From positions 1 to 41,360 of the forward strand of contig DATNDG010000027.1 in assembly GCA_035553515.1 (NCBI GenBank): 41,360 bases of DNA, given 5' to 3'. Made by a program: the position numbers and the translations under genes. The notes below the pieces were generated by a model, which made no database searches, was not told where the DNA came from, and saw nothing but the letters and a program-made list of their open reading frames with translations. Origin of the DNA: DAHUYF01 sp035553515 (GTDB lineage: Bacteria > Pseudomonadota > Alphaproteobacteria > ATCC43930 > CGMCC-115725). Below are positions 18,898 to 26,542 of the stretch, in pieces (the first letter of the stretch is position 1; each line of letters begins with the position of its first letter).

Positions 18898-19308
18898 TCA
18901 CCGCGCCGGCACAACCTGCCACGGTACCGGACAGGTCGCGACGTAGGGGTAATAGGCGCGCGACGGCGGACAGTAATACCAAGCCGGCGCACCGGGCGCG
19001 GCGTAAGGTGGGGTATAGGGATCGGGATAGGGATAGACCGCGCTCGGATAGTAGTACCACTCCGGTCCCACCATCCACCACCAGCCGAGCCGCCCCCCGT
19101 GCCAGCCGTGATACCAGTGGCCGCCGCGCCAGCGGGCGAAGTCATGGTCGTGGAAATGCTGGATATCGTGGTCGTGCCATCCGCCACCACCGCCATGCCA
19201 GTCACCACCGCCATGCCAGTCATGGTCATGCGGATCGGCCATAGCCGGCGCCGCCACCGCAAGCGCTAGCGCTGCCGCAAGCACGACGCCAAGCCCTCGA
19301 CGCAACAT
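18898..19308 (-). CDS. Secreted His/Trp/Tyr/Gly-rich protein
   Basis: A 136-residue protein with a clear signal peptide (1-24, ending PAMA). Next comes a His-rich segment with near-repeats DWHGGGDWHGGGGGWHDHD (about 28-46), then more HDHDF and WYHGWHGG, a Trp/Tyr-rich middle and a Tyr/Pro-rich tail. The tail ends with a YYC-x-YYPYV-x-CPVPW pattern often seen at the C-terminus of small envelope proteins in proteobacteria. The two cysteines of that tail could form a disulfide. Histidine density suggests metal binding, as inference only. GGAGG lies five bases before the ATG. The gene begins two bases after the stop of the lipoprotein gene upstream. Confidence 0.8.
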   Translation of the reverse strand: MLRRGLGVVLAAALALAVAAPAMADPHDHDWHGGGDWHGGGGGWHDHDIQHFHDHDFARWRGGHWYHGWHGGRLGWWWMVGPEWYYYPSAVYPYPDPYTPPYAAPGAPAWYYCPPSRAYYPYVATCPVPWQVVPAR

Positions 19309-19310
19309 GC

Positions 19311-19517
19311 TTACCTCCAGTCGTGATGGTGCCAGCCGCCACCGAAGCCGAAGCCCAGGCCGACGGAAACCGGCGGACCATAGTAATAGGGTGCGGCATA
19401 GCCCGGCGCATAATAGCCATAGACCGGCGCGGGCGGCGGGGGCGGCGCGGCATAGACGCAGCCGCCCAAAGCGGCAAGCGCAGACGCGAGGACAGCCCAA
19501 CGGAGAACTCGACCCAT
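19311..19517 (-). CDS. Small Pro/Tyr/Gly-rich lipoprotein
   Basis: A 68-residue predicted lipoprotein with a signal and lipobox LAALGGC, cysteine 20. The mature part is Pro-rich, then Tyr/Gly-rich (YGYYAPGYAAPYYYGPP) and ends GGGWHHHDWR, echoing the His/Trp composition of the next gene. A longer in-frame start at 19580 was rejected because the ATG at 19517 has GGAGG and GAGGAG upstream. Two bases separate it from the following secreted-protein gene, so they form an operon. Confidence 0.75.
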   Translation of the reverse strand: MGRVLRWAVLASALAALGGCVYAAPPPPPAPVYGYYAPGYAAPYYYGPPVSVGLGFGFGGGWHHHDWR

Positions 19518-19604
19518 CTCCTCACCTCCAGCGGTTCGAGAATGGTCACTCCCGTAATAAGGCTGTCCGGGTCCTTCCATCCCCGGAGATGAATCATCTG
19601 TAAT

Positions 19605-19629
19605 GTGGTGCGACCGCCGGTCGCATCAC
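19605..19629 (-). terminator. Hairpin 3' of the quinone oxidoreductase gene
   Basis: An 11-bp stem with one G-U pair, centred on TGCGACC (19609-19615) and GGTCGCA (19619-19625) with a 3-base loop. It lies between the quinone oxidoreductase stop (19666) and the lipoprotein gene, where a minus-strand terminator is expected, but lacks a T-run. A separate symmetric element, AGATGA-A-TCATCT, is at 19587-19599 and may be an operator for the lipoprotein operon. Confidence 0.4.
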
Positions 19630-19665
19630 CTCCCCGAAGCGCTACTACTGCGCGAGAGCACGCGT

Positions 19666-20643
19666 TCAGCGGGTGGTCACCACCACTTTGCCGGTCGAGC
19701 GCCGCGTCTTCAGCAGCTCCAGCGCCTCGCCGATGCGCGCCAGCGGCACGCGGTGCGAGACATGCGGCTTGAGCTTGCCTTCCTCGAACCAGCGGAAGAG
19801 CTGTCCGTAGGAATCGGTAACGAGCTGCGGCTTGTAGCGGCGGTAGGAGCCCCAGAAGAAACCGATGACGTCGATGTTCTTGACCAGGACAAGATTGGCC
19901 GGGATCTGCTGGATGCGGCCGGCGGCGAAGCCGATGACGATGATGCGGCCCTCCCAGGCGATCGAGCGCAGGCTCTGATCGAAGGCATCGCCGCCGACGG
20001 GATCGTAGACCACATCGACGCCGCTCCCGCCGGTGATCGCCTTCACCCGCTCGCGCAGATCGTCCTTGGTGTAGTCGATGAGGTGATCGGCGCCGGCACG
20101 CGCCGCCACGGCGAGCTTCTCCGCTCCTCCGGCCGCGGCGATGACGCGCGCGCCCATCGCCTTGGCGATCTCGACCGCGGTGAGCCCGACGCCGCCCGAC
20201 GCGCCGAGGACGAGCACCGTCTCGCCCGGCTTGAGCCGCGCGCGCCAGGCGAAGGCGCCGTGCGAGGTGCTGTAGGCCACGGGGAATCCGGCGGCCGTGG
20301 CGAAGTCCATGCTGTCCGGGATGCGGTGGACGATGTCGGCCTCGGCCACCACCTCTTCGGCGAAGCCGCCGCGACCCACCGAGGCGAGCACGCGGTCGCC
20401 GGGCTTCAGATGCGTGACGCCGGGCGCCACCTCGCGCACGATGCCGCCGACCTCCATGCCGGGAATGAAGGGCAGCGGCGGCCGGTCCTGATATTGGCCG
20501 GCGATGAGCAGGATGTCGGCGAAATTGACGCCGGCGGCGTGGATTTCGATGCGCACCGCGCCGTCGCCGAGCGGCGGCGCGGGCACCTCCTCGACGACCA
20601 GCTTCTCCGGTCCGCCAAGCTCTCTGCACAGCGCCGCCCGCAT
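19666..20643 (-). CDS. NADPH:quinone oxidoreductase, zinc-independent MDR family
   Basis: A 325-residue medium-chain dehydrogenase/reductase of the quinone oxidoreductase (QOR) type. It starts MRAALCRELGGPEKLVVEEVP and has the GroES-like domain with GMEVGGIVREV. The Rossmann fold has the nucleotide motif VLGASGGVGLTAVEIAKAMG (AxxGxxG form, about 145-164). The later VYDPVGGDAFDQSL is a family block. Zinc-ligand cysteines of classical alcohol dehydrogenases are absent, fitting QOR enzymes that reduce quinones or enones with NADPH. AAGGAGGG precedes the ATG. It is divergent from the IalB gene. Confidence 0.9.
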   Translation of the reverse strand: MRAALCRELGGPEKLVVEEVPAPPLGDGAVRIEIHAAGVNFADILLIAGQYQDRPPLPFIPGMEVGGIVREVAPGVTHLKPGDRVLASVGRGGFAEEVVAEADIVHRIPDSMDFATAAGFPVAYSTSHGAFAWRARLKPGETVLVLGASGGVGLTAVEIAKAMGARVIAAAGGAEKLAVAARAGADHLIDYTKDDLRERVKAITGGSGVDVVYDPVGGDAFDQSLRSIAWEGRIIVIGFAAGRIQQIPANLVLVKNIDVIGFFWGSYRRYKPQLVTDSYGQLFRWFEEGKLKPHVSHRVPLARIGEALELLKTRRSTGKVVVTTR

Positions 20644-20723
20644 GCTGCCCTCCTTCTCGTCGGCTGAGCTTTAGCCAGTTTTCAGCTTTGCGTCATCTGC
20701 GCGCGGCGACATGCGAAGCGTGC

Positions 20724-20752
20724 TTGGCGCGCGCCGTCTCTTTGGTTATGGT
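20724..20752 (+). promoter_or_regulatory. Candidate promoter of the IalB gene, leaderless
   Basis: TTGGCG (20724-20729), 17 bases, TATGGT (20747-20752). The predicted start falls at 20759, which is the A of the ATG itself. No Shine-Dalgarno precedes that ATG, so a leaderless mRNA is plausible. Confidence 0.45.
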
Positions 20753-20758
20753 TGCGGC

Positions 20759-21319
20759 ATGCAACGTTTCGTGCCTTCGCTCGCCGCGCTTCTCGCCCTC
20801 CCCATCGTCGCCGCTGCCGCAACCCCGCCGCCGGCCGTGCACAACCCGGCCAAACATACGGCGCAGGCGCAGAGCATCAACAAGCTCGGCGGCGCGCAGG
20901 GCTGGGAAGCCTATGTCGACGCCGCGCATGGCGCGAAGATCTGCTATCTCATCGGCAAGCCGGGCAAGAGCGAGCCGGCAAAGATCAAGCGCGGCCCGGT
21001 CTTCGCCAGCGTCACGCACCGCCCGGCGGAAAAGCGCTTCAACGAAGTGAGCTTCACCTCGGGATATCTGTTCAAGGACGGCTCCGATGCGGAGCTGTCG
21101 ATCGACGGCAAGAAGTTCTCGCTCTTCACCAACAAGGACGGCGCCTGGACCCGCGACGCGGCGACCGACAAGGCGGTGGTCGAGGCGCTCGCCAAGGGCA
21201 AGCAGGCGACCATCAAGGGAACTTCGGCGCGCGGCACCGCCACCACCGACACCTATTCGCTCGCGGGCTTCTCCAAGGCGCTCGAGGACGTCGACAAGGC
21301 CTGCGGCGTCAAGCGCTAG
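20759..21319 (+). CDS. IalB family invasion-associated/stress protein
   Basis: A 186-residue secreted protein resembling the invasion-associated locus B family (PF06776-like). It has a signal peptide (about 1-20, ending VAAAATPP). The core INKLGGAQGWEAYVDAAHGAKICYLIGKP (about 40-68) and the later FTSGYLFKDGSDAELSIDGKKFSLF match the family's beta-rich domain. In alphaproteobacteria such proteins are periplasmic; the role is not settled outside Bartonella. The gene ends with CTAG shared with the stop of the convergent hydrolase. Confidence 0.8.
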   Translation: MQRFVPSLAALLALPIVAAAATPPPAVHNPAKHTAQAQSINKLGGAQGWEAYVDAAHGAKICYLIGKPGKSEPAKIKRGPVFASVTHRPAEKRFNEVSFTSGYLFKDGSDAELSIDGKKFSLFTNKDGAWTRDAATDKAVVEALAKGKQATIKGTSARGTATTDTYSLAGFSKALEDVDKACGVKR

Positions 21320-22281
21320 GAGCCTTCGAACACCCGCCGCAGCAGCGCCGCGCATTGAGCGATGGCGCGGTCGGCGGCGGTGATCGCGCCGCCCATGGTG
21401 AAGAAGCCGTGGATCATCCCGGGATAGAGGTGAAACTCCGCCTCGTTGCCGGCCTCCCTGAGCGCCAGCGCGTAATCGCGGCTCTCGTCGCGCAGCGGAT
21501 CGCACTCGCCGACGATGACGAGAGCGGGCGGCAGCCGGCGATGGTCCGCCGCCAGGATCGGCGAGGCGCGCCAGTCGCCGTGCGCGCGCTCGGGCAGGTA
21601 ATTGCCGCCGAACCAGGCCATCGATTCCCGCGTCAGCAGGAAGCCTTCGGCATAATCCTCGTGCGACTGCCGCACGCGGCTGAAATCGGTCGCCGGATAG
21701 ATCAGCAGCTGCGCCTTGAGGTCGATGCCGGCGTCGCGCGCCATCAGCGTCGTCACCGCCGCGAGATTGCCGCCGGCGCTGTCGCCGCCGACGGCAATGC
21801 GGCGGGAATCGAGACCGAACCGTCCTCCCTCTTCGGCGATATGGCTGAGCGCCGCGAAGCAATCCTCGACGGCGGCCGGAAACGGGTTTTCCGGCGCCAG
21901 CCGGTAATCGACCGCCAGCACGGCCGAGCCCGCTTCGCTGGCGAGCTGGCGGCAGGCGCCGTCATGCGTATCGAGATCGCCGATGCACCAGCCGCCGCCA
22001 TGGAAATAGGCCAGCACCGGTAGAGCCTTGCCCGCCTCCCTCGGACGATAGAGCCGGGCGCTGACCGCCCCGCCCGGCGCCGGGAGGGCGAGATCGGTCG
22101 CCGTCACCGGCCACTCGCCTGGCTTGCGCCTGCGTCGGCAGAGCTCCTGATACTGCGCCCGCGCCTGGAGCGGCGTGATCTCGCTATAGGGAATGCGCCC
22201 CGCCTGCGCGATCATGTCGAGCAGCGCCCTGGCTTGGCGGTCGAGAGCGACGGTCGCGGGGTCGAGGGCCATGGCTGCCAT
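21316..22281 (-). CDS. Alpha/beta hydrolase, HSL-type esterase
   Basis: A 321-residue esterase of the hormone-sensitive-lipase (family IV) type. The oxyanion motif is AYFHGGGWCIGDLDTH, the nucleophile elbow is VGGDSAGGNLAAV (serine in GDSAG), and the acid and histidine lie in VIVGECDPLRDE and YPGMIHGF. Substrates are probably short-chain acyl esters. The start is MAAMALDPATV at 22281, or MALDPATV at 22272; the open frame continues to 23574 but only as antisense of rlmN. It converges with the IalB gene and the two stop codons overlap in CTAG. Confidence 0.9.
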   Translation of the reverse strand: MAAMALDPATVALDRQARALLDMIAQAGRIPYSEITPLQARAQYQELCRRRRKPGEWPVTATDLALPAPGGAVSARLYRPREAGKALPVLAYFHGGGWCIGDLDTHDGACRQLASEAGSAVLAVDYRLAPENPFPAAVEDCFAALSHIAEEGGRFGLDSRRIAVGGDSAGGNLAAVTTLMARDAGIDLKAQLLIYPATDFSRVRQSHEDYAEGFLLTRESMAWFGGNYLPERAHGDWRASPILAADHRRLPPALVIVGECDPLRDESRDYALALREAGNEAEFHLYPGMIHGFFTMGGAITAADRAIAQCAALLRRVFEGS

Positions 22282-22358
22282 GCCGAAGGGTGGGGCCGTC
22301 CGCGAGCTTGCAGGGAGGACCGGCGCGACGCAACCGGAAAGCGCCGCCGAGCTTTTCC

Positions 22359-22388
22359 TTTGCGCCCGCCGCCCCCCACTCCTATATC
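22359..22388 (+). promoter_or_regulatory. Candidate rlmN promoter with very short leader
   Basis: TTTGCG (22359-22364), 18 bases, TATATC (22383-22388). The predicted start near 22395 leaves only four bases before the ATG at 22399, and there is no Shine-Dalgarno, so translation would be close to leaderless. Confidence 0.35.
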
Positions 22389-22398
22389 TTGCGCCGTC

Positions 22399-23514
22399 AT
22401 GGACCGTCCCCCGGAACCGGCTGAAAGCCGCAAGGACCTCGTCGGGTTGTCGCGCGGAGCGCTCGCCGCCGAGATGGCGGCGATCGGCGCCGAGCCCTTC
22501 CGTGCGCGCCAGCTCTGGCACTGGATCTATAATCGCGGCGTCACCGACATCGCGCAGATGACGACGCTGTCGAAGGCGTTCCGGGCCGAACTCGCGCAGC
22601 GCTGCGTGGTGGGCCGGCCGGGCGTCGCCCGCGCGCTCACCTCGACCGACGGCACGCGCAAATGGCTGCTGCGCTTCGCCGATGGCCAGGAAGCCGAATG
22701 CGTCCACATTCCCGAGGAGGATCGCGGCACGCTCTGCGTCTCGTCGCAGGTCGGCTGCACCCTCACCTGCAAGTTCTGCCACACCGGCACGCAGCGACTG
22801 GTGCGCAATCTCACGGCGGCCGAGATCGTCGGCCAGGTGATGCTGGCGCGCGACGCGCTCGGCGAATGGCCGACGCCGCAGGACGACCGCCAGCTCACCA
22901 ATATCGTGCTCATGGGCATGGGGGAGCCGCTCTACAACTACGACAACGTCGCCGAAGCGCTGAAGATCGTCATGGACCATGAGGGTCTGTCGCTGTCGCG
23001 GCGGAAGATCACCCTCTCGACTTCCGGTGTCGTGCCGATGATCGCCCGCTGCGGCGAGGAGCTCGGCGTCAATCTCGCGATCTCGCTGCATGCGGTCACC
23101 GATGAGCTGCGCGACGTGCTGGTGCCGATCAACCGGAAATATCCGCTGGCGGAGCTGATCGAGGCGTGCCGGACCTATCCCGGCGCAAGCAACGCGCGCC
23201 GCATCACCTTCGAATACGTCATGCTGAAGGGCGTCAATGACAGCCCGGCCGAAGCGCGCGCGCTGGTGCGGCTGCTTGCCGGCATCCCCGCCAAGGTCAA
23301 TCTGATCCCGTTCAATCCGTGGCCCGGCGCACCCTATGAGCGCTCCAGCGCCGCGGCGATCAAGGAATTCGCGGATATCGTCAATGCCGCGGGATATTCT
23401 TCGCCGGTTCGGACGCCGCGCGGCGAGGATATCATGGCCGCCTGCGGCCAGCTCAAATCCGACAGTGTCCGCAAGCGCCGCAGCGAGCGAGCGGCCGCCG
23501 TCGAGCTCTCGTAG
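22399..23514 (+). CDS. rlmN: Dual-specificity RNA methyltransferase RlmN
   Basis: A 371-residue radical-SAM enzyme that methylates C2 of A2503 in 23S rRNA and A37 of some tRNAs. The [4Fe-4S] motif is GCTLTCKFCHTG (C120, C124, C127). The two mechanistic cysteines are C113 (RGTLCVSS) and C349 (IMAACGQL), placed as in E. coli RlmN, and PRGEDI is the family signature. The presence of both cysteines and the normal length argue against Cfr. It has a short leader and no Shine-Dalgarno. It diverges from the esterase gene. Confidence 0.96.
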   Translation: MDRPPEPAESRKDLVGLSRGALAAEMAAIGAEPFRARQLWHWIYNRGVTDIAQMTTLSKAFRAELAQRCVVGRPGVARALTSTDGTRKWLLRFADGQEAECVHIPEEDRGTLCVSSQVGCTLTCKFCHTGTQRLVRNLTAAEIVGQVMLARDALGEWPTPQDDRQLTNIVLMGMGEPLYNYDNVAEALKIVMDHEGLSLSRRKITLSTSGVVPMIARCGEELGVNLAISLHAVTDELRDVLVPINRKYPLAELIEACRTYPGASNARRITFEYVMLKGVNDSPAEARALVRLLAGIPAKVNLIPFNPWPGAPYERSSAAAIKEFADIVNAAGYSSPVRTPRGEDIMAACGQLKSDSVRKRRSERAAAVELS

Positions 23515-23565
23515 CTGGCGAGCGCCGCATCGCGTCGGCGGAGTGTGGCTGCAGCTCCAGCAAGC

Positions 23566-23660
23566 GTCGTTCAACAGGCTCAGGATGAGGAAGTTTCTTC
23601 GCGGCCCGGGTTAAGGCCACGCTCGATGAGCCTGTCGACGGACGCACTCTCATCCTGCAG
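23566..23660. repeat. Degenerate REP-like inverted pair
   Basis: GTTCAACAGGCTCAGGATGAGG (about 23569-23590) and the roughly inverted GATGAGCCTGTCGACGGAC (23625-23643) flank a short GC-rich spacer, and CTCATCCTG recurs at 23649-23657. The core CAGGCTCAGGATGAG is a very widespread REP-type extragenic palindrome in GC-rich proteobacteria. The copies here have drifted. It occupies the gap after rlmN. Confidence 0.55.
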
Positions 23661-23775
23661 CGGCGCGCTCAACGAAAAAATTTAATCGCGGCGTCATTGC
23701 CACCTTGGCGAGATCGCCCAGGATTACTGCGACCGCGCGGCGCGCCGCCGGGCGGACAGTGATGGGAGGTCCGAC

Positions 23776-24036
23776 ATGCGTTCGAAGATGCTGCATAGCG
23801 CCTCGTGCCTGCTGCTCGCCGCGCCGCTGCTGCTCGCAGCCTGCGCCAGCAAGCCCGAAACCTCCGAGGCCTCGTCGGCGATGACTACCGCCAATGAAAG
23901 CAAGGCTCAATCCGACAAAGCTCTGCAGGTGGCGCAGCAGGCGCTGCAGACCGCTCAGCAGGCGCAGCAACAGGCACAAGCCGCCGATCAGCGGGCGGGC
24001 ATGATGTATAATCGCAGCCTCAAGAAGTCGCCGTGA
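23776..24036 (+). CDS. Lpp-like alanine-zipper lipoprotein
   Basis: An 86-residue lipoprotein with signal and lipobox LLAAC, cysteine 23. The mature 64 residues are a polar linker followed by a helical Ala/Gln heptad segment (about 45-75: ALQVAQQALQTAQQAQQQAQ), a trimeric alanine-zipper design like E. coli Braun lipoprotein (58 residues mature). The C-terminus is SLKKSP. E. coli Lpp is linked to peptidoglycan through its last Lys; here two lysines lie three and four residues from the end. GGGAGG precedes the ATG. The L,D-transpeptidase gene begins four bases after its stop. Confidence 0.75.
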   Translation: MRSKMLHSASCLLLAAPLLLAACASKPETSEASSAMTTANESKAQSDKALQVAQQALQTAQQAQQQAQAADQRAGMMYNRSLKKSP

Positions 24037-24040
24037 CGCG

Positions 24041-24994
24041 ATGAGCGGAGCCGCCATCGTCGCACCAACGCGATGGCGGCTGCGCCTGGCGGCGGCGCTT
24101 CTTCTCGCCGGCGCGTGCACCGCGCAAGCGGCGGAATTTCCGCTGCCGCCGGGAGGGACGGCGATCGGCGCGATCGAAACCGCGACGGTGCAGGGCGACG
24201 AGACGCTGCTCGACCTCGCGCAGCGCTTCGATATCGGCTATGCGGAAATGATCGCCGCCAATCCCGGCGTCGATCCGTGGCTGCCTGGCGCCGGACGGAA
24301 GGTCGTCCTGCCGCTGCGTTTCCTGCTGCCGCCGGGCCCCCGTCGCGGCATCGTGGTCAACCTCGCCGAACGGCGCCTCTTCTATTTCCCACCGCGCGGC
24401 GGCACGGTCGAAACCTATCCGGTCGGCGTCGCGGTCGACGGACTCGATTCGCCGCTGCGCACGACGCGGGTCACCGCCAAGGAAACCGACCCGGTCTGGT
24501 ATCCGCCACGCTCCATCCTGGCGCGAGAGCCCGGACTGCCGCGCGCGGTGATGCCCGGCCCCGACAATCCGCTCGGCCATTACGCGCTTCGTCTCGGCTG
24601 GCCCGGTTATCTCATCCATGGCACCCACCAGCCCGACGGGGTCGGCCGCAATGTCAGCCATGGCTGCCTTCACCTCTATCCCGAGGACATCGCGCGGCTC
24701 TATCGCGAGGTCGCTGTCGGAACGCCGGTTCGGGTGATGAGCGAGGCGACGCTGGTGCAATGGGTGGACGGGGCGCTCTTCCTCGAGGTCCACCCCAGCA
24801 AGCAGCAGACGGACGCGATCGACGTCGGTGAGACGATGCCGATAGAGCCGCCGGCCGATCTCGTCCAGCACATCGTGGCCGCTGCCGGCGGTCATATCGG
24901 CCGCATCGACTGGGCGGCCGTCGAGCGCGCCGCGCGGGAGCGCGACGGCATGCCGGTCGAGATCATTCCGCCGGCAACAATCGCAGGAAACTGA
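24041..24994 (+). CDS. L,D-transpeptidase (YkuD family)
   Basis: A 317-residue periplasmic enzyme that makes 3-3 peptidoglycan cross-links or attaches proteins to diaminopimelate. It has a signal peptide (about 10-31) and a LysM-like wall-binding segment (DETLLDLAQRFDIGYAEMIA, about 53-72, ending near VVLPLRF). The catalytic YkuD domain has LIHGTH (H193) and SHGCLHLYPED (H207, nucleophile C209). The family is the ErfK/YbiS/YcfS/YnhG group, which in E. coli anchors Lpp; the adjacent Lpp-like gene points to the same use. The start has no strong Shine-Dalgarno and probably relies on coupling. Confidence 0.92.
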   Translation: MSGAAIVAPTRWRLRLAAALLLAGACTAQAAEFPLPPGGTAIGAIETATVQGDETLLDLAQRFDIGYAEMIAANPGVDPWLPGAGRKVVLPLRFLLPPGPRRGIVVNLAERRLFYFPPRGGTVETYPVGVAVDGLDSPLRTTRVTAKETDPVWYPPRSILAREPGLPRAVMPGPDNPLGHYALRLGWPGYLIHGTHQPDGVGRNVSHGCLHLYPEDIARLYREVAVGTPVRVMSEATLVQWVDGALFLEVHPSKQQTDAIDVGETMPIEPPADLVQHIVAAAGGHIGRIDWAAVERAARERDGMPVEIIPPATIAGN

Positions 24995-24998
24995 AGGC

Positions 24999-25035
24999 GG
25001 GCGGCCCGGCTCGGTGCCGGGCCGCCCCTTTCGTT
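24999..25035 (+). terminator. Terminator between convergent genes
   Basis: A perfect 12-bp stem, GGGCGGCCCGGC (24999-25010) with GCCGGGCCGCCC (25016-25027), loop TCGGT, followed by CTTTCGTT. It lies between the L,D-transpeptidase stop and the stop of the convergent binding-protein gene and may serve both directions. Confidence 0.75.
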
Positions 25036-26248
25036 ACTTCGACGCCACCTTGATGACGCCGCCGAAGCGCACCCAGGTCGTGCCGTCGAACTTGGCGAGC
25101 TGCTCCTCCTTGATCGGATACCAGTCGGTCGCGCTGGTATTGATCGTGATGCCCGGCAGCAGCATCGGCAGCGACAGGTGCAGATTGGCGGCCTGCTTCA
25201 TGACGTTCTCGCGCGTGAGATTGTCACCGCACTGCTTCAGCACCTGCACCATGGTCTCGGCTTCGCTGTAGCCGAAGACGTTGAAGATGTCCTTCTTGTC
25301 GCCGGAGGGATAGTACTTGTCCATCCAGGCGAGCCATTGCTTGTTGCCCTTATCGTTCTTGAAGGCGGGATCGGTCGGATCCTTCAGGTATTCGACCGTG
25401 AGAAGACCCTTCGAGGCGTCGAGGCCCGCCGGCTTCAGCACCGCGCCCACCGAGTTCGAGACCGAATTCAGGAAATGCGTCGGGTGCCAGCCGATGTCAT
25501 GCGCCTTGCGGATCGCCTGCGCCGCGAATTTCGGCGTCGTGACGTTGAAGAAGACATTGGCGCCGGAAGCCTGCAGGCTGATGATCTGCGATTCGACGCT
25601 GGGATCGGTGGTCTCGTAGCTGACTTGCTTGACGATCATCGTCTTGGCCTTGCCGCCAAGACCATCCACCATGCCCTTGACGTAGTCTTTGCCGTAATCG
25701 TCATCCTGGTAGAGGATGCCGATCTTGGCATTGGGCATGTGCTGGAGAATGTATTTGGCGTAGATGTGGCCTTCGGTCTGGTAGGTCGGCTGCCAGCCCA
25801 TCGACCACGGGAAGTTCTGCGGGTCGCCCCATTTGGTGGCGCCGCTGGCGATGAAGATGTGCGGCACCTTCTTCTGGTTCAGATATTTGTGGATCGCCGT
25901 GTCGGTCGGCGTGCCGAGCGAGCTGAAATCGGCGAGGATGTTGTCCTGTTCGATGAGACGGCGCGTTTGTTCCACCGTCTTGGGCGGGCTGTAGCCGTCA
26001 TCGAGGGTGAGGAACTTGATCTTGCGTCCGTTGACGCCGCCCTGCGCGTTGATCATGTCGAAATAGGCAGCCTCGGCCTTGCCGATCGTGCCGTAGGCGG
26101 AAGCGGGGCCGCTATAGGCCATGGTCTGGCCGAGGACGATTTCAGTATCGCTGGCCCCGGGCCCGTATTTTTTCTGGGCCATGGCCGGCGACACCAGGAG
26201 CGCACCGCAGGCTGCGGCAGCTCCGAAAGCGAGTAAGCTGGTCTTCAT
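25034..26248 (-). CDS. ABC transporter substrate-binding protein, branched-chain amino acid type
   Basis: A 404-residue periplasmic binding protein of the LivK-like family (Peripla_BP_6). It has a signal peptide (1-24, ending AMAQ), then KYGPGASDTEIVLGQTMAYSGPASAYG, the usual N-terminal block, and FLTLDDGYSPPKTVEQTRRLIEQ. The ligand could be an amino acid, amide or an aromatic/carboxylic compound; the sequence does not decide. GGGAGG precedes the ATG. No permease or ATPase genes lie nearby, so it is an orphan that must use components encoded elsewhere. Two hairpins lie in the leader. Confidence 0.9.
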   Translation of the reverse strand: MKTSLLAFGAAAACGALLVSPAMAQKKYGPGASDTEIVLGQTMAYSGPASAYGTIGKAEAAYFDMINAQGGVNGRKIKFLTLDDGYSPPKTVEQTRRLIEQDNILADFSSLGTPTDTAIHKYLNQKKVPHIFIASGATKWGDPQNFPWSMGWQPTYQTEGHIYAKYILQHMPNAKIGILYQDDDYGKDYVKGMVDGLGGKAKTMIVKQVSYETTDPSVESQIISLQASGANVFFNVTTPKFAAQAIRKAHDIGWHPTHFLNSVSNSVGAVLKPAGLDASKGLLTVEYLKDPTDPAFKNDKGNKQWLAWMDKYYPSGDKKDIFNVFGYSEAETMVQVLKQCGDNLTRENVMKQAANLHLSLPMLLPGITINTSATDWYPIKEEQLAKFDGTTWVRFGGVIKVASK

Positions 26249-26542
26249 GTGAACCTCCCTGTTCTTGTCCTCGGCCGGACGTTGCCGGCCAATGGATCTC
26301 TTGTTGACGGCGGATATTGCCCGCCATGGGCATTTTCTTGTTCTGCGCCCTCGACACCGAGCATGGCAAAGCCCGGGTCGGACGCCGCATGACAAAAAAT
26401 TCATCCGAGCGCATGAGCCGCCCGTTCGGAGCCGTCTGCGCCCGCGCAGCAGGCCATACGGAATTTCTGATCCTGCTACCGACAGGAGCGATGGTCCTAC
26501 GGACCACTAGCGGCGTCAACGACATTGCGGCGCTCGCCGCGC
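26249..26542 (-). other. Leader and gap upstream of the binding-protein gene
   Basis: No gene found. Upstream of the binding-protein ATG there are two small hairpins: GGCCGG (26273-26278) with CCGGCC (26285-26290), and GGCGG with CCGCC around an A/T-rich loop (about 26310-26326). They could be part of a structured leader of the minus-strand transcript. The rest shows nothing I can interpret, and no promoter could be placed with confidence. Confidence 0.3.
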
